Below are positions 16,152 through 24,093 of a DNA stretch of 64,000 nucleotides, in pieces. The stretch is from NCBI GenBank assembly GCA_046327915.1, contig JAXLXO010000016.1, positions 62,001 to 126,000 on the forward strand. The letters are read 5' to 3'. The position numbers were made by a program, and so were the translations under genes. The notes beneath the pieces were generated by a model. It saw only the letters and a program-made list of their open reading frames with translations, searched no databases and was not told the DNA's origin. The stretch's first letter is position 1. Each line of letters starts with the position of its first letter. Source of the DNA: VGTK01 sp046327915 (GTDB taxonomy: Bacteria > Desulfobacterota > Binatia > UBA12015).

Positions 16152-16936
16152 CGACGGGCGCTGTCGGTGCGGCACTGTCGGCGACCCCGGTCGGTACCGA
16201 GTCGCTGGACTCGCTGCGCCACAAGCCCGTCAAGGAAGTGGCGCGCGAGTTCGAAGCCATGCTGCTCGCGCAGATGATCGGCGCGATGCGCAAGACGGTC
16301 GGCGAGGCCGGCCTCCTGCAGGCGTCGCCCGAGCGCAAGATCATGGACGGCTTCTTCGATCTCGAGATGGCACGCAGCCTGGTCGACAAGGTCGACCTCG
16401 GCCTCGCGCGGCAGCTCACCGGAGAGCTGCAGAGGAAGCACGGCGGTGCCGCCGGCGGTGCGGCGGCGACGGCGGGCGTCGGCTCGGCGGACGGAGCGGG
16501 TGTCCGGAATGCGGCCGCGAGCGTGTCGGCGGAGTCCGGCGGCGATCTCCTGAACCCGATCGCGGGCCGCGTCAGCTCGACCTTCGGCGAGCGCCGCGAC
16601 CCCTTCACCGGCGCGCCCGAGTTCCACGCCGGCCTCGACCTGGCCGCTCCGGCGGGAACGCCGGTCCGCGCCGCGGCCGACGGCACGGTGGACTTCAGCG
16701 GACGCCGCGGCGACGCGGGAAATCTCGTCGAGATCGAGCACGCGGACGGAACGCGCACGCGCTATGCGCATCTCGACAGCATGAAGGTCCAGGCCGGCGA
16801 AACGGTGCGCGCCGGACAGGTTCTGGGGGCAGTGGGCAGCACCGGAAGGAGCACGGGACCCCATCTCCACTTCGCGGTCGAGCGTGCCGGACAGCTGGTC
16901 GATCCAAAACCTCTCTTGGAGGCGACGGTGGCCTAA
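16148..16936 (+). CDS. flgJ: FlgJ-type rod-cap protein fused to an M23 (LytM) peptidase
   Basis: FlgJ caps the growing rod and, in two-domain forms, opens peptidoglycan. The N-terminal rod-binding domain (about residues 26-95) carries EFEAMLLAQMIGAMRKT and QASPERKIMDGFFDLEMAR, typical FlgJ. A Gly/Ala linker follows (about 99-125). The C-terminal domain (about 135-260) is not the usual glucosaminidase but an M23 metallopeptidase, with HAGLD (His160, Asp164) and HLH (His239, His241), the complete zinc-binding set. So this rod protein probably cuts peptide cross-links rather than glycan strands. The GTG start overlaps the flgI stop. No Sec signal is seen, as expected for export through the flagellar channel. 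Confidence 0.92.
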   Translation: MTTGAVGAALSATPVGTESLDSLRHKPVKEVAREFEAMLLAQMIGAMRKTVGEAGLLQASPERKIMDGFFDLEMARSLVDKVDLGLARQLTGELQRKHGGAAGGAAATAGVGSADGAGVRNAAASVSAESGGDLLNPIAGRVSSTFGERRDPFTGAPEFHAGLDLAAPAGTPVRAAADGTVDFSGRRGDAGNLVEIEHADGTRTRYAHLDSMKVQAGETVRAGQVLGAVGSTGRSTGPHLHFAVERAGQLVDPKPLLEATVA

Positions 16937-16961
16937 AGTTTTCTCCGGCACGGTTCGACAT
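16934..16961 (+). promoter_or_regulatory. Sigma-28 (FliA)-type promoter upstream of flgM
   Basis: TAAAGTTT at 16934-16941 is the exact sigma-28 -35 consensus, and TTCGACAT at 16954-16961 keeps the CGA core and one further base of the -10 consensus GCCGATAA. The 12-base spacer is one longer than in E. coli. The TAA of the -35 box is also the flgJ stop codon. Transcription would start about 25 bp before flgM. AT-rich motifs are rare in this GC-rich DNA, which adds weight. Confidence 0.65.
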
Positions 16962-16993
16962 GGGAATGTGGTGGGGAGTCAGCGAGCGAAATC

Positions 16994-17305
16994 ATGAAGA
17001 TCGTCGGACAACAGTCCAATCCTCTTGCGGAAACCGGAACCAGCCGTGAGGCCGGCGCTGCCGGCGGCGTGAAGCCGCGCGGTGGCCAGGCGACGGCACC
17101 GGTCGCAGGAGAGGACACCGTTCAGCTTTCGCCCCTCGCCCGGACGCTCGGTGCCTTGCGCGCCGAGGTGGGAGACGTGGAGGCGATCGACGAGAAGCGC
17201 GTCGCCGAGCTGCGCGAATCCGTGCAGAACGGCACGTACAATCCGTCGTCGCAGGACATCGCGGGTGCCCTGATCCGCGAGCTCGCGTCGAACAAGATCG
17301 TCTGA
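16994..17305 (+). CDS. flgM: Anti-sigma-28 factor FlgM
   Basis: FlgM binds FliA and keeps late promoters off until it is exported through the finished hook-basal body. The 103-residue protein has a low-complexity, probably disordered N-terminal half and the conserved C-terminal sigma-binding region: DTVQLSPLARTL, then VEAIDEKRVAELRESVQNGT and SSQDIAGALIREL. Its length is typical. The gene has its own sigma-28-like promoter and is followed by flgN 11 bp later, as in many flagellar systems. Confidence 0.92.
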   Translation: MKIVGQQSNPLAETGTSREAGAAGGVKPRGGQATAPVAGEDTVQLSPLARTLGALRAEVGDVEAIDEKRVAELRESVQNGTYNPSSQDIAGALIRELASNKIV

Positions 17306-17316
17306 GCGAGAGGCAA

Positions 17317-17772
17317 ATGACCCGGGAACCGCAGCGCGTGCTTCTGGCCGAGCTGCTCGGGGTCGAGCGCGACTGCTGCACGCGGCTCGAACGCATCGTC
17401 GCGGACGAGCGGCGGGCGGTCGCCGAGCGCGACCTGCCGGCCCTGCTCGAGGCGCTGAAGGAGCGCGAGTCGCTGCAGGCGCAGTGGCAGCGTGCGACGG
17501 AAGCGCGTCGTGCGCAGTTCGCGGCATCAGGTGCGATGGCGCGGGTGGCCGGCGACGATCCCGAGATGCTGGACCTGCTGCGCGCCGTGCGCAGCGCCGC
17601 CGACGCGCTCGAGCGCGCGCAGCGGATCAACGTCGCGATGGTGCGCGGCGCGCTCTCGCAGGTCGGCGACCTGCTCGCGACCATCCGTCGCGCGCAGCCC
17701 GGCGCCGCATACGACGGACGGGCCACGGTCACCGCGCCGGCGCCCGCCGCCGCGAGCGGCTGGAGCGCCTGA
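17317..17772 (+). CDS. flgN: Flagellar chaperone FlgN-like protein
   Basis: FlgN is the cytosolic chaperone that carries the hook-associated proteins FlgK and FlgL to the export gate. The 151-residue product is nearly all helical. It has the FlgN-like start LLAELLGVERDCCTRLERIV and a central ERDLPALLEALKERESLQAQ resembling the family. A variable tail rich in Ala/Pro follows. Direct sequence identity in this family is low, so the position between flgM and flgK is the main support. Confidence 0.82.
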   Translation: MTREPQRVLLAELLGVERDCCTRLERIVADERRAVAERDLPALLEALKERESLQAQWQRATEARRAQFAASGAMARVAGDDPEMLDLLRAVRSAADALERAQRINVAMVRGALSQVGDLLATIRRAQPGAAYDGRATVTAPAPAAASGWSA

Positions 17773-17781
17773 GGAGCCGCC

Positions 17782-19158
17782 ATGGGCATCTCCGACATCC
17801 TCAACACCGGACGCTCGAGCCTGATCGCGCAGCAGCGCGCGCTCCAGGTCAACGGCAACAACATCGCGAACGTCAACACGCCGGGCTACTCCCGGCAGCG
17901 CGCCGTTCTGGAGGCCGTGCCGACCTACGCGGGCGGCGGCGTGCGGGTGAGCGGCGTCGAGCAGACGGTCGACCGCTTCGTCGAGACGCGGCTGCTCGGG
18001 CAGTCGTCGACCTCGGCCGGAGCGTCGGCGCGGCGCGACCTGCTGCAGAGCGTGCAGGACCTCTTTCCCGTCGGCGACGCCTCGGTCAGCGGCGCCGTGC
18101 AGGACTTCTTCGCGGCGGCCAACGCGCTCAGCGCGCATCCCGAGGACCTCGCCTCGCGCAACGACCTGCTCGATCGCGCCGAGGCGCTGGCGGGCAAGCT
18201 GCGCGGCGCGGCGCAGGGACTGGCGTCGGTGCAGCGCGAGGCCGACGACCGGGTGGCCGCCGGAATCGCGGACGCGAACACGCTGCTGTCGCGCATCGCC
18301 GACCTGAACAAGGGCATCAAGCTCGAGGAAGGCACCACCGGCACGACGGCGAACGAGCTTCGCGATCAGCGCCGCACGGCGCTCGGTGACCTCGCGAAGC
18401 TGATCGGCATCCGCACCGACGAGAACGCCGACGGCAGCGTCGACGTGTCGACGACCTCGGGCGTGACGCTGGTCAGCGGCACTGACGCCAAGCAGCTCGC
18501 GGCGCGTCTCGGAGCGACCGTCGGACTCGACGGCTCGGTGCTGCACGACGTCGGCGTGGTCGCGCCGGACAACACGCTGATCCCGATCGGCAGCGCTCCG
18601 GGCGGCGAGATCGGCGCGCGCCTCGGCGTGCGCGACGCCGACGTGCCGGCGCAGGCGGCGTCGCTGGACACCATCGCGACCACGCTGCGCGACGCGGTGA
18701 ACGGCGTGCAGACCGATCCCGCCGGACGCGACCTCGACGGTCTCGTCGGCACTGCGTTCTTCGCCGGAACCGGTGCTGCGGATCTCACCGTCGCGCTCAC
18801 CGACCCGCGCGGCATCGCGGCGGCGCAGAGCGCCAACCCGAACGACAACGCGAACGCGCTCGCGCTCGCGAACCTGCAGACGGCGACGTTCCCGGGCCTG
18901 TCGGGCCAGTCGATCGCCGGCGCGCTGGGCACGCTGCAGGCGGGAATCGGCGCCGACGTGCGCGACGCGAAGGACACGGCCACGGTGCAGCAGGGCCTGC
19001 TGCAGAACGTCCAGGCGCAGCGCGACGCGGTCTCGGGGGTCAGCCTCGAGGAGGAGTTCACCGACCTGATCCGGTTCCAGCGCGCGTTCCAGGCGTCCGC
19101 GCAGCTGATCACCGTGGGCGACAACATGCTCGAGACGCTGATCGGAATGGTGCGCTGA
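17782..19158 (+). CDS. flgK: Flagellar hook-associated protein 1, FlgK
   Basis: FlgK is the first junction protein between hook and filament. The 458-residue product has the N-terminal axial motif NGNNIANVNTPGYSRQRAVL (about residues 25-44), the FlgK segment AVQDFFAAANALSAHPEDLA and the C-terminal helix SLEEEFTDLIRFQRAFQASA. The ATG has a GAGGAG ribosome-binding site. The length is within the shorter half of the family. The stop overlaps the flgL start (TGATG), so the two junction proteins are probably made in step. Confidence 0.95.
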   Translation: MGISDILNTGRSSLIAQQRALQVNGNNIANVNTPGYSRQRAVLEAVPTYAGGGVRVSGVEQTVDRFVETRLLGQSSTSAGASARRDLLQSVQDLFPVGDASVSGAVQDFFAAANALSAHPEDLASRNDLLDRAEALAGKLRGAAQGLASVQREADDRVAAGIADANTLLSRIADLNKGIKLEEGTTGTTANELRDQRRTALGDLAKLIGIRTDENADGSVDVSTTSGVTLVSGTDAKQLAARLGATVGLDGSVLHDVGVVAPDNTLIPIGSAPGGEIGARLGVRDADVPAQAASLDTIATTLRDAVNGVQTDPAGRDLDGLVGTAFFAGTGAADLTVALTDPRGIAAAQSANPNDNANALALANLQTATFPGLSGQSIAGALGTLQAGIGADVRDAKDTATVQQGLLQNVQAQRDAVSGVSLEEEFTDLIRFQRAFQASAQLITVGDNMLETLIGMVR

Positions 19159-20048
19159 TGATCGGCCGCGTCACACAGTCGATGATGAACGACCAGCTGA
19201 TCGGCCAGGTGCGCAACCTGCAGCGCCGGCTGCTCGACGCGCAGGACGCCCTGTCGTCGGGACGGAGCCTGCGCGAGGCGAGCGACGACCCGGCCGGTGC
19301 GGCGATCGTGAACGGCCTGCGCGCGCAGAGCGCGGACCTGAAGAGCCTGTCGAGCACGATCGGCTTCGGCCGCTCCGTTCTGACCGCGCAGGACGACGCG
19401 CTGAACCAGGCGCAGAACCTGATGGTCCGCGCGAAGGAGATCGCGACGCAGGAGGCGGGCGGCCTCTCGACCGCGACGACGCGGCAGCAGGCGGCGGAGG
19501 AGATCGACGCGCTCGAGCGCCAGATGATCGCGCTCGGCAACACGTCGATCGACGGCCGGCACGTGTTCGCGGGCCTCGCGAGCGGCGACGCGCCGTTCAC
19601 CGGCATGGACGATCCGGGCTTCGACCCGCTCAACCCGTACGCCGGGTCGAGCGATCCGTTCTCGATCCGCACCGCGCCGGGCACGACGGTGCGTCTCAGC
19701 ACGCCCGGCGACCAGGTGTTCGGCTCGTCGATCAAGGCGCTCGACGACCTGCGGCAGACGCTGGTGGCGGGCAACTCGTCGACGGGGAACATCGATCCGC
19801 TGGGGGCCGCGGCGGACGACCTGCGTGCCGAGCGCACGTCGGTCGGCGGACGCGGGCGCCAGCTCGAGGATCGTGCGAGCGAGATCACGTCGAGCGTGGC
19901 GAAGGTCACGGCGCGTCTCGGCGACATCGAGGGCGCCGACTACGCGAGCACCATCTCGGAGCTCACGCAGCTCCAGACGGCGCTGCAGGCGACCCTGGCC
20001 TCGAGCCAGACGCTGAAGACGAGCATCCTCGATTATCTGAGCCTGTGA
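19158..20048 (+). CDS. flgL: Flagellar hook-associated protein 3, FlgL
   Basis: FlgL is the second hook-filament junction protein and a flagellin relative. The 296-residue protein has the flagellin-type N-terminal domain (VTQSMMNDQLIGQVRNLQRR, then LSSGRSLREASDDPAGAAI) and a C-terminal domain ending LQTALQATLASSQTLKTSIL. The central NTSIDGRHVFAGLASGDAPF is a FlgL hallmark. It is followed 42 bp later by csrA. The flagellin gene itself is not in this window. Confidence 0.95.
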   Translation: MIGRVTQSMMNDQLIGQVRNLQRRLLDAQDALSSGRSLREASDDPAGAAIVNGLRAQSADLKSLSSTIGFGRSVLTAQDDALNQAQNLMVRAKEIATQEAGGLSTATTRQQAAEEIDALERQMIALGNTSIDGRHVFAGLASGDAPFTGMDDPGFDPLNPYAGSSDPFSIRTAPGTTVRLSTPGDQVFGSSIKALDDLRQTLVAGNSSTGNIDPLGAAADDLRAERTSVGGRGRQLEDRASEITSSVAKVTARLGDIEGADYASTISELTQLQTALQATLASSQTLKTSILDYLSL

Positions 20049-20090
20049 GCGAAGGGACGAGTGCGGCGGTGACGCGGGGCTGGTGAGGCG

Positions 20091-20339
20091 ATGCTGGTAT
20101 TGACGCGAAAGATCGGCGAGCTGGTGCGCATCGGTGACCAGATCACCGTGCGCGTGCTCGCCGTGCGCAACCGGCAGGTGAGCCTCGGCTTCGTCGCGCC
20201 GTCGGACGTCAAGATCTACCGCGAAGAGGTGCTGCGGCTGATCGAGAGCGAGAACCGCCGTGCGCAGCTCGGCAGTCCGGATCATCTGAGCGCGATCGCC
20301 GCGCTCTGGGAGGAGCAGGGCCGTGGCAGACACCGCTGA
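20091..20339 (+). CDS. csrA: RNA-binding translational regulator CsrA (copy 1)
   Basis: CsrA binds GGA-containing hairpins in mRNA leaders and blocks or stabilises messages, including that of flagellin. The 82-residue protein begins MLVLTRKIGELVRIGDQITV and has the RNA-binding end of the core, VSLGFVAPSDVKIYREEVL. It has a tail of about 25 residues beyond the core. It sits between flgL and fliW, overlapping fliW by 17 bases, the arrangement in which FliW binds and antagonises CsrA. Confidence 0.95.
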   Translation: MLVLTRKIGELVRIGDQITVRVLAVRNRQVSLGFVAPSDVKIYREEVLRLIESENRRAQLGSPDHLSAIAALWEEQGRGRHR

Positions 20340-20805
20340 GGTCGTCGCGGAAGCCCGGGTGGCCGCAGCGCCGCCCGTCCGGACCGTCACCGTCTCATCG
20401 GAGCGCTTCGGCAGCTTCGAAGTGCCCGAGGACACCATCTTCGAGCTCGACCCGGGGCTGGTGGGATTCCCGAACGAGCGCCGCTTCGTGGTGATGGAGT
20501 CTCGTCCCGGCTCGCCCTTCAAGTGGATGCTGTGCGTGGACGAGCCCGACCTCGCGTTCGCCGTGGTCGATCCGGTCGAGTTCGTGCCGGGCTATCGAGC
20601 GCCGATCGAGAAGGCGGTCGAGGTGCTCGGCTGCGCGCCCGGCGACGTCGCGCTCTTCGTCCTCGTGACGATCCCCGCGCGCCCGGTCGAGATCTACGCG
20701 AACCTGCTGGCGCCCGTGGTCGTCGACCTCGCGCGCCGCGTCGGTCGTCAGCTGGTCCTCGAGGACCCGACGCTCGACCCCGCGCATCCGATCCCGCTGC
20801 TCTGA
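20323..20805 (+). CDS. fliW: Flagellar assembly factor and CsrA antagonist FliW
   Basis: FliW is sequestered by flagellin; when free it binds CsrA and lifts repression of flagellin translation. The 160-residue product starts at GTG behind GGAGGAG. It has the FliW pattern GSFEVPEDTIFELDPGLVGF, then SPFKWMLCVDEPDLAFAVVD and NLLAPVVVDLARRVGRQLVL. The N-terminal 20 residues are an Ala/Val-rich extension. The overlap with csrA supports coordinated synthesis of the pair. Confidence 0.93.
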   Translation: MADTAEVVAEARVAAAPPVRTVTVSSERFGSFEVPEDTIFELDPGLVGFPNERRFVVMESRPGSPFKWMLCVDEPDLAFAVVDPVEFVPGYRAPIEKAVEVLGCAPGDVALFVLVTIPARPVEIYANLLAPVVVDLARRVGRQLVLEDPTLDPAHPIPLL

Positions 20806-20859
20806 CGTCCGGCACGGCGTTCGCGCCGTCGGCGCCGCGCGTCCGGCAGGAACGATCCG

Positions 20860-20880
20860 GCGCGGCAACGTTTGCCGCGC
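20860..20880. terminator. Hairpin between fliW and the motA-like gene
   Basis: GCGCGGCAA (20860-20868) pairs exactly with TTGCCGCGC (20872-20880) around a CGT loop, 54 bp after the fliW stop. No clear T-run follows, so it may be a Rho-type pause site or an mRNA processing hairpin rather than an intrinsic terminator. Confidence 0.4.
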
Positions 20881-20951
20881 GGCACCTGGCAGGGAAGGCG
20901 CGTCGCAGCAGAATTCGCAGCGCCGGCGCGGCGTCCCGGGCGGCACGGAGG

Positions 20952-21797
20952 ATGCAAAGCTTCGGGCGCATGAAGCGAGCAATCCTTCCCGCCGTCCCGC
21001 GTGGTGCGACCCGGCCGCTGCTGGTTCTCGCGCTGCTGTCGATCGCCGTCGGCTTCCTCGCCGTGCGCGGTCTTCTGGAGCCCGTGTCCGGTCTGATCAC
21101 GGTCGGCGGCGCGTTCGCGGTGGTCTGGGTGACCTTCCCCCGCAAGCGCCTGGTCTCGGCCTGGCAGCACGTCACGGCGCTGCTGCACGAGGCGCCCGAA
21201 GAGGACGAGCACGTGCTCGAGGCCGTGATCGCGACCCTGAAGCGCCTCGCGCGGGTGCACCGGGTCGAAGGCGGACCCGCGATGGAGCGCGCGGCGCGCG
21301 ACCTCGACGATCCGTTCGTCCGCATGGCGGTCGAGCGGACGCTCGAGTTCAACGACGCGGACGAGTTGCGCGAGGCGCTGCTCGGCGAGGCGCGCCGCAC
21401 CGCCGGCGAAGGCGAGGACGCGCGCACGGTGCTGGCGACGCTCGGCAAGCTGTTCCCGGCCTTCGGCCTGATCGGCACGCTGATCGGCCTCGCGCTGCTG
21501 CTCCCCGAGGTCGGCGCGGGCAACCTCGCCGCCGCCGGTCCGAGCCTCGGCATCTCGATCCTGACCACGCTCTACGGCGCGATCCTCTCGAACGTGATCG
21601 TGCTGCCGATCGCCACCAAGCTCTCGACCTCGCTCGCGCGACGCTGGCTGGTCCTGCAGATGATCGCCATCGGCGCGGAGATGATCCATCGTCGCGAGTA
21701 TCCGACCCGCGTCGAGCGCGCGCTGCGCTCCTTCGCAGGCCTCTCCCCGCTGCCCGTCCGTGCGGACGTCAGCCTGGTGACCGGCCGTGCTGCCTGA
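20952..21797 (+). CDS. MotA/PomA-type flagellar stator subunit (pair 2)
   Basis: MotA-type proteins form the pentameric cytoplasm-facing ring of the ion-driven stator. This 281-residue protein has two N-terminal hydrophobic segments (about residues 21-60), a cytosolic loop with AMERAARDLDDPFVRMAVER, and two C-terminal membrane segments. The stator motif LGKLFPAFGLIGTLIGLALL and the later NVIVLPIATKLSTSLARR lie there, each with the conserved Pro of the family. It resembles PomA/Bacillus-type subunits more than the copy at 25977. ATGs at 20952 and 20970 are both possible; GGAGG touches the first. It overlaps the MotB-like gene. Confidence 0.85.
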   Translation: MQSFGRMKRAILPAVPRGATRPLLVLALLSIAVGFLAVRGLLEPVSGLITVGGAFAVVWVTFPRKRLVSAWQHVTALLHEAPEEDEHVLEAVIATLKRLARVHRVEGGPAMERAARDLDDPFVRMAVERTLEFNDADELREALLGEARRTAGEGEDARTVLATLGKLFPAFGLIGTLIGLALLLPEVGAGNLAAAGPSLGISILTTLYGAILSNVIVLPIATKLSTSLARRWLVLQMIAIGAEMIHRREYPTRVERALRSFAGLSPLPVRADVSLVTGRAA

Positions 21798-22659
21798 GCC
21801 GGGACCGGCGCCGGCGGGATCCGGCGAGGACGACAACTGGGGCTGGCTGATCACCTTCAGCGACCTCGTGCTGCAGCTCTTCGGCTTCGCGGTTCTGGCC
21901 GCGCTGGGCGGTGCCGCGGCGCACGTCGCATCCTCGGTCACGCCGCAGGCGGCGATCGCCGCTCCGGCGCCCGCAGAGGCCGTGGCGATGGTGCAGGAGC
22001 GCGACGAGGCTCCGCGCGCGATCCCCGCGAAGGCGATCGCGCCCGAGGTGCATCAGGTCGCGGCGGCGACGGAGCCGGTCGACCCGGCGACGATCGACGG
22101 CGACGCGCTGCCCGCACCTCCGGTCGAGGACGATCGTCTGCCGGCGGCACCGCACGCCGCCGCTCCCGCGGCGCAGGCGGTGGCCGCGCGCCCCGTGCCG
22201 CAGGACGCGGAGCTGCAGGCGCTCGGCCGCTACCTCGAGCAGCTCGCCGCGCGCGATCGGTCGCTCGCGGCCAAGATCGCGACCCGCGAGGGCGCGGTGG
22301 TGGTCGAGATCGGCGCGATGAACGGCTTCCTGCCCGGAAGCGCGGACCCGATGCCGGCGATGAAGCCGCTGCTGGGCGAGGTGCGCTCGCTGGTCGCCGC
22401 GTCGCCGCAGCTGCACGTCGAGATCTCCGGCCACACCGACGACAAGCCGATCCGCACCGCGCAGTATCCGTCGAACCTCGAGCTGTCGCTGGCGCGCGCG
22501 TCGCGCATCGCGCAGGAGCTGATCGGCGGCGATCCGGCGCTGCGCACGCGCATCTCGGCCGCGGGCTACGGCGAGCAGCGCCCGATCGCCTCGAACGCGG
22601 ACCCGGACGGACGCGCGCGCAACCGCCGCGTCGAGATCCGCCTCACGCGCGCGAGCTGA
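21787..22659 (+). CDS. MotB/PomB-type stator subunit with OmpA-like domain (pair 2)
   Basis: The 290-residue product has a short cytosolic N-terminus, one membrane helix with the motif WLITFSDLVLQLFGF, and the ion-binding Asp at position 26. A long Ala/Pro/Glu linker follows (about 55-140). The C-terminal OmpA-like peptidoglycan-binding domain (about 170-290) contains EISGHTDDKPIRT and NLELSLARASRIAQEL. The GTG start lies inside the preceding gene by 11 bases. It ends 12 bp from the convergent sthA, so little room exists for a terminator. Confidence 0.87.
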   Translation: MLPEPGPAPAGSGEDDNWGWLITFSDLVLQLFGFAVLAALGGAAAHVASSVTPQAAIAAPAPAEAVAMVQERDEAPRAIPAKAIAPEVHQVAAATEPVDPATIDGDALPAPPVEDDRLPAAPHAAAPAAQAVAARPVPQDAELQALGRYLEQLAARDRSLAAKIATREGAVVVEIGAMNGFLPGSADPMPAMKPLLGEVRSLVAASPQLHVEISGHTDDKPIRTAQYPSNLELSLARASRIAQELIGGDPALRTRISAAGYGEQRPIASNADPDGRARNRRVEIRLTRAS

Positions 22660-22671
22660 GCGGGGGCGCGC

Positions 22672-24093
22672 TCAGGCCGCGCGGTGCGCGGCCGGAGCGT
22701 CGGCAGCGGGCGCCAGCGCCTGGCGCTGCTCGGCGACGTCGAACGCGGCGACGCGATAGGCTTCGGCGAGCGTCGGGAAGTTGAAGATGTTCTCGATGAA
22801 CGCGTCGATGCCGAAGCCCGCCAGCAGCGCCATCTGCGCCACGTGGATGAGCTCGGTCGCGCCCTCGCCGACGATGTGCACGCCGAGCAGCTCGTGCCCC
22901 GTGCCGTCGGAGACGATCTTGAGGAGACCGTCGGTGATGCCGCCGATCTGGCCGCGCGCGACCTCGTCGAAGCGCGCGCGCCCGACGATGATGCTGCCGC
23001 GGCGCTTCAGCGCCTCGGTCTCGTCGAGGCCCACCGTCGCGATCTCCGGGATCGTGTAGATGCCGATCGGCGACAGCTCGGGCGGATGGCCCGGCGGCAG
23101 GCCGAGCGCGTGGCACATGGCGCGGCGTCCCTGCTCCATGGAGGAGGACGCCAGCGCGGGTGGTCCGATCACGTCGCCGACCGCGTAGATGTGTGGCACC
23201 ACGGTGCGGCAGTGCTCGTCCGCCGGAACCTGTCCGCGGTCGTCCATCGCGAGTCCCGCCGCGGGCAGGTTCAGGTCCTCGACGTTGGCAAGGCGTCCGA
23301 GGGCGACCAGCATCTTCTCGGTGCGGATCTCGTGCCCGTCGTCGAGCACGGTGCGCACCGACGACAGTCCGTCCCACGCCACCGACGCGATCTTGCGCTC
23401 GCCGATGAAGCGGCCGCCGTTCCTGGTGAAGCCGGCGGTGAAGCGGTCGACGATCTCGGCGTCGGCAAAGCGCAGCGGGCGCGGACCGGAGTCGATCATG
23501 GTCACGTGCACGCCGAGGCGCGCGAAGATCGATGCGTACTCGCAGGCGATCACGCCGGCGCCGAGCACGGTCAGCGAGCGCGGCAGGTAGATCATCGACA
23601 GGATCGAGTCGCTGTCGAGGATGTTCTCGTGGTCGATCGGGATCTCGCGCGGCTCACGCGGGCGCGAGCCGGTCGCGATGACGACGAGCTCCGCGGACAG
23701 CGTGCGCGTCGAGCCGTCCACCGAGCGCAGCGCGATCTCGTGCGGCGACACGAACCGCGCGCGGCCGTGCAGATACGCGACGCCGTTGCGCTCCATCTGG
23801 CGGTGCATGTACTGGGCGTGCGCGCCGACCACCGACTCGAGTTGCGTGGTGAGCGAGCGCACCTCGATGTTGGCCGGGATCTCGGTCCCGTCGAGGGCCG
23901 GCGCGGTCGCGCGCAGCGCCGCCACGCGCAGCGTCTTGCTCGGGATCGTGCCGCGGTGCACGCAATTGCCGCCGATCGCGGCCTCGCGCTCGAGCAGCGC
24001 CACCGTGCGTCCGGCCTTGACGGCCTGGATCGCGGCCTTCTGACCGGCGGGGCCGCTGCCGATCACGACGACGTCGAAGTGCTCGGTGCTCAC
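22672..24093 (-). CDS. sthA: Soluble pyridine nucleotide transhydrogenase (SthA-type flavoprotein)
   Basis: SthA moves hydride between NADPH and NAD+ in the cytosol. The 473-residue product starts at a GTG overlapping the HDOD stop; upstream in-frame sequence is Arg/Pro-rich and not protein-like. It has an FAD Rossmann motif VVIGSGPAGQKAAI and the segment GGNCVHRGTIPSKTLR. The usual redox CxxxxC of lipoamide dehydrogenases is reduced to one Cys (TIPSK in place of CIPSK), exactly the SthA pattern. A second nucleotide site has VLGAGVIACEYASIF, and the FAD motif HIYAVGDVIGPPALAS follows. Being last in a motA-motB-HDOD operon is unusual and could tie redox balance to motility. Confidence 0.9.
   Translation of the reverse strand: MSTEHFDVVVIGSGPAGQKAAIQAVKAGRTVALLEREAAIGGNCVHRGTIPSKTLRVAALRATAPALDGTEIPANIEVRSLTTQLESVVGAHAQYMHRQMERNGVAYLHGRARFVSPHEIALRSVDGSTRTLSAELVVIATGSRPREPREIPIDHENILDSDSILSMIYLPRSLTVLGAGVIACEYASIFARLGVHVTMIDSGPRPLRFADAEIVDRFTAGFTRNGGRFIGERKIASVAWDGLSSVRTVLDDGHEIRTEKMLVALGRLANVEDLNLPAAGLAMDDRGQVPADEHCRTVVPHIYAVGDVIGPPALASSSMEQGRRAMCHALGLPPGHPPELSPIGIYTIPEIATVGLDETEALKRRGSIIVGRARFDEVARGQIGGITDGLLKIVSDGTGHELLGVHIVGEGATELIHVAQMALLAGFGIDAFIENIFNFPTLAEAYRVAAFDVAEQRQALAPAADAPAAHRAA

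Noticed and set aside
20811..20824. GG-N10-GC sequence (GGCACGGCGTTCGC) after fliW, resembling a sigma-54 site
   Set aside because: Two mismatches, including TCGC for TTGC, in very GC-rich DNA; too weak to annotate.
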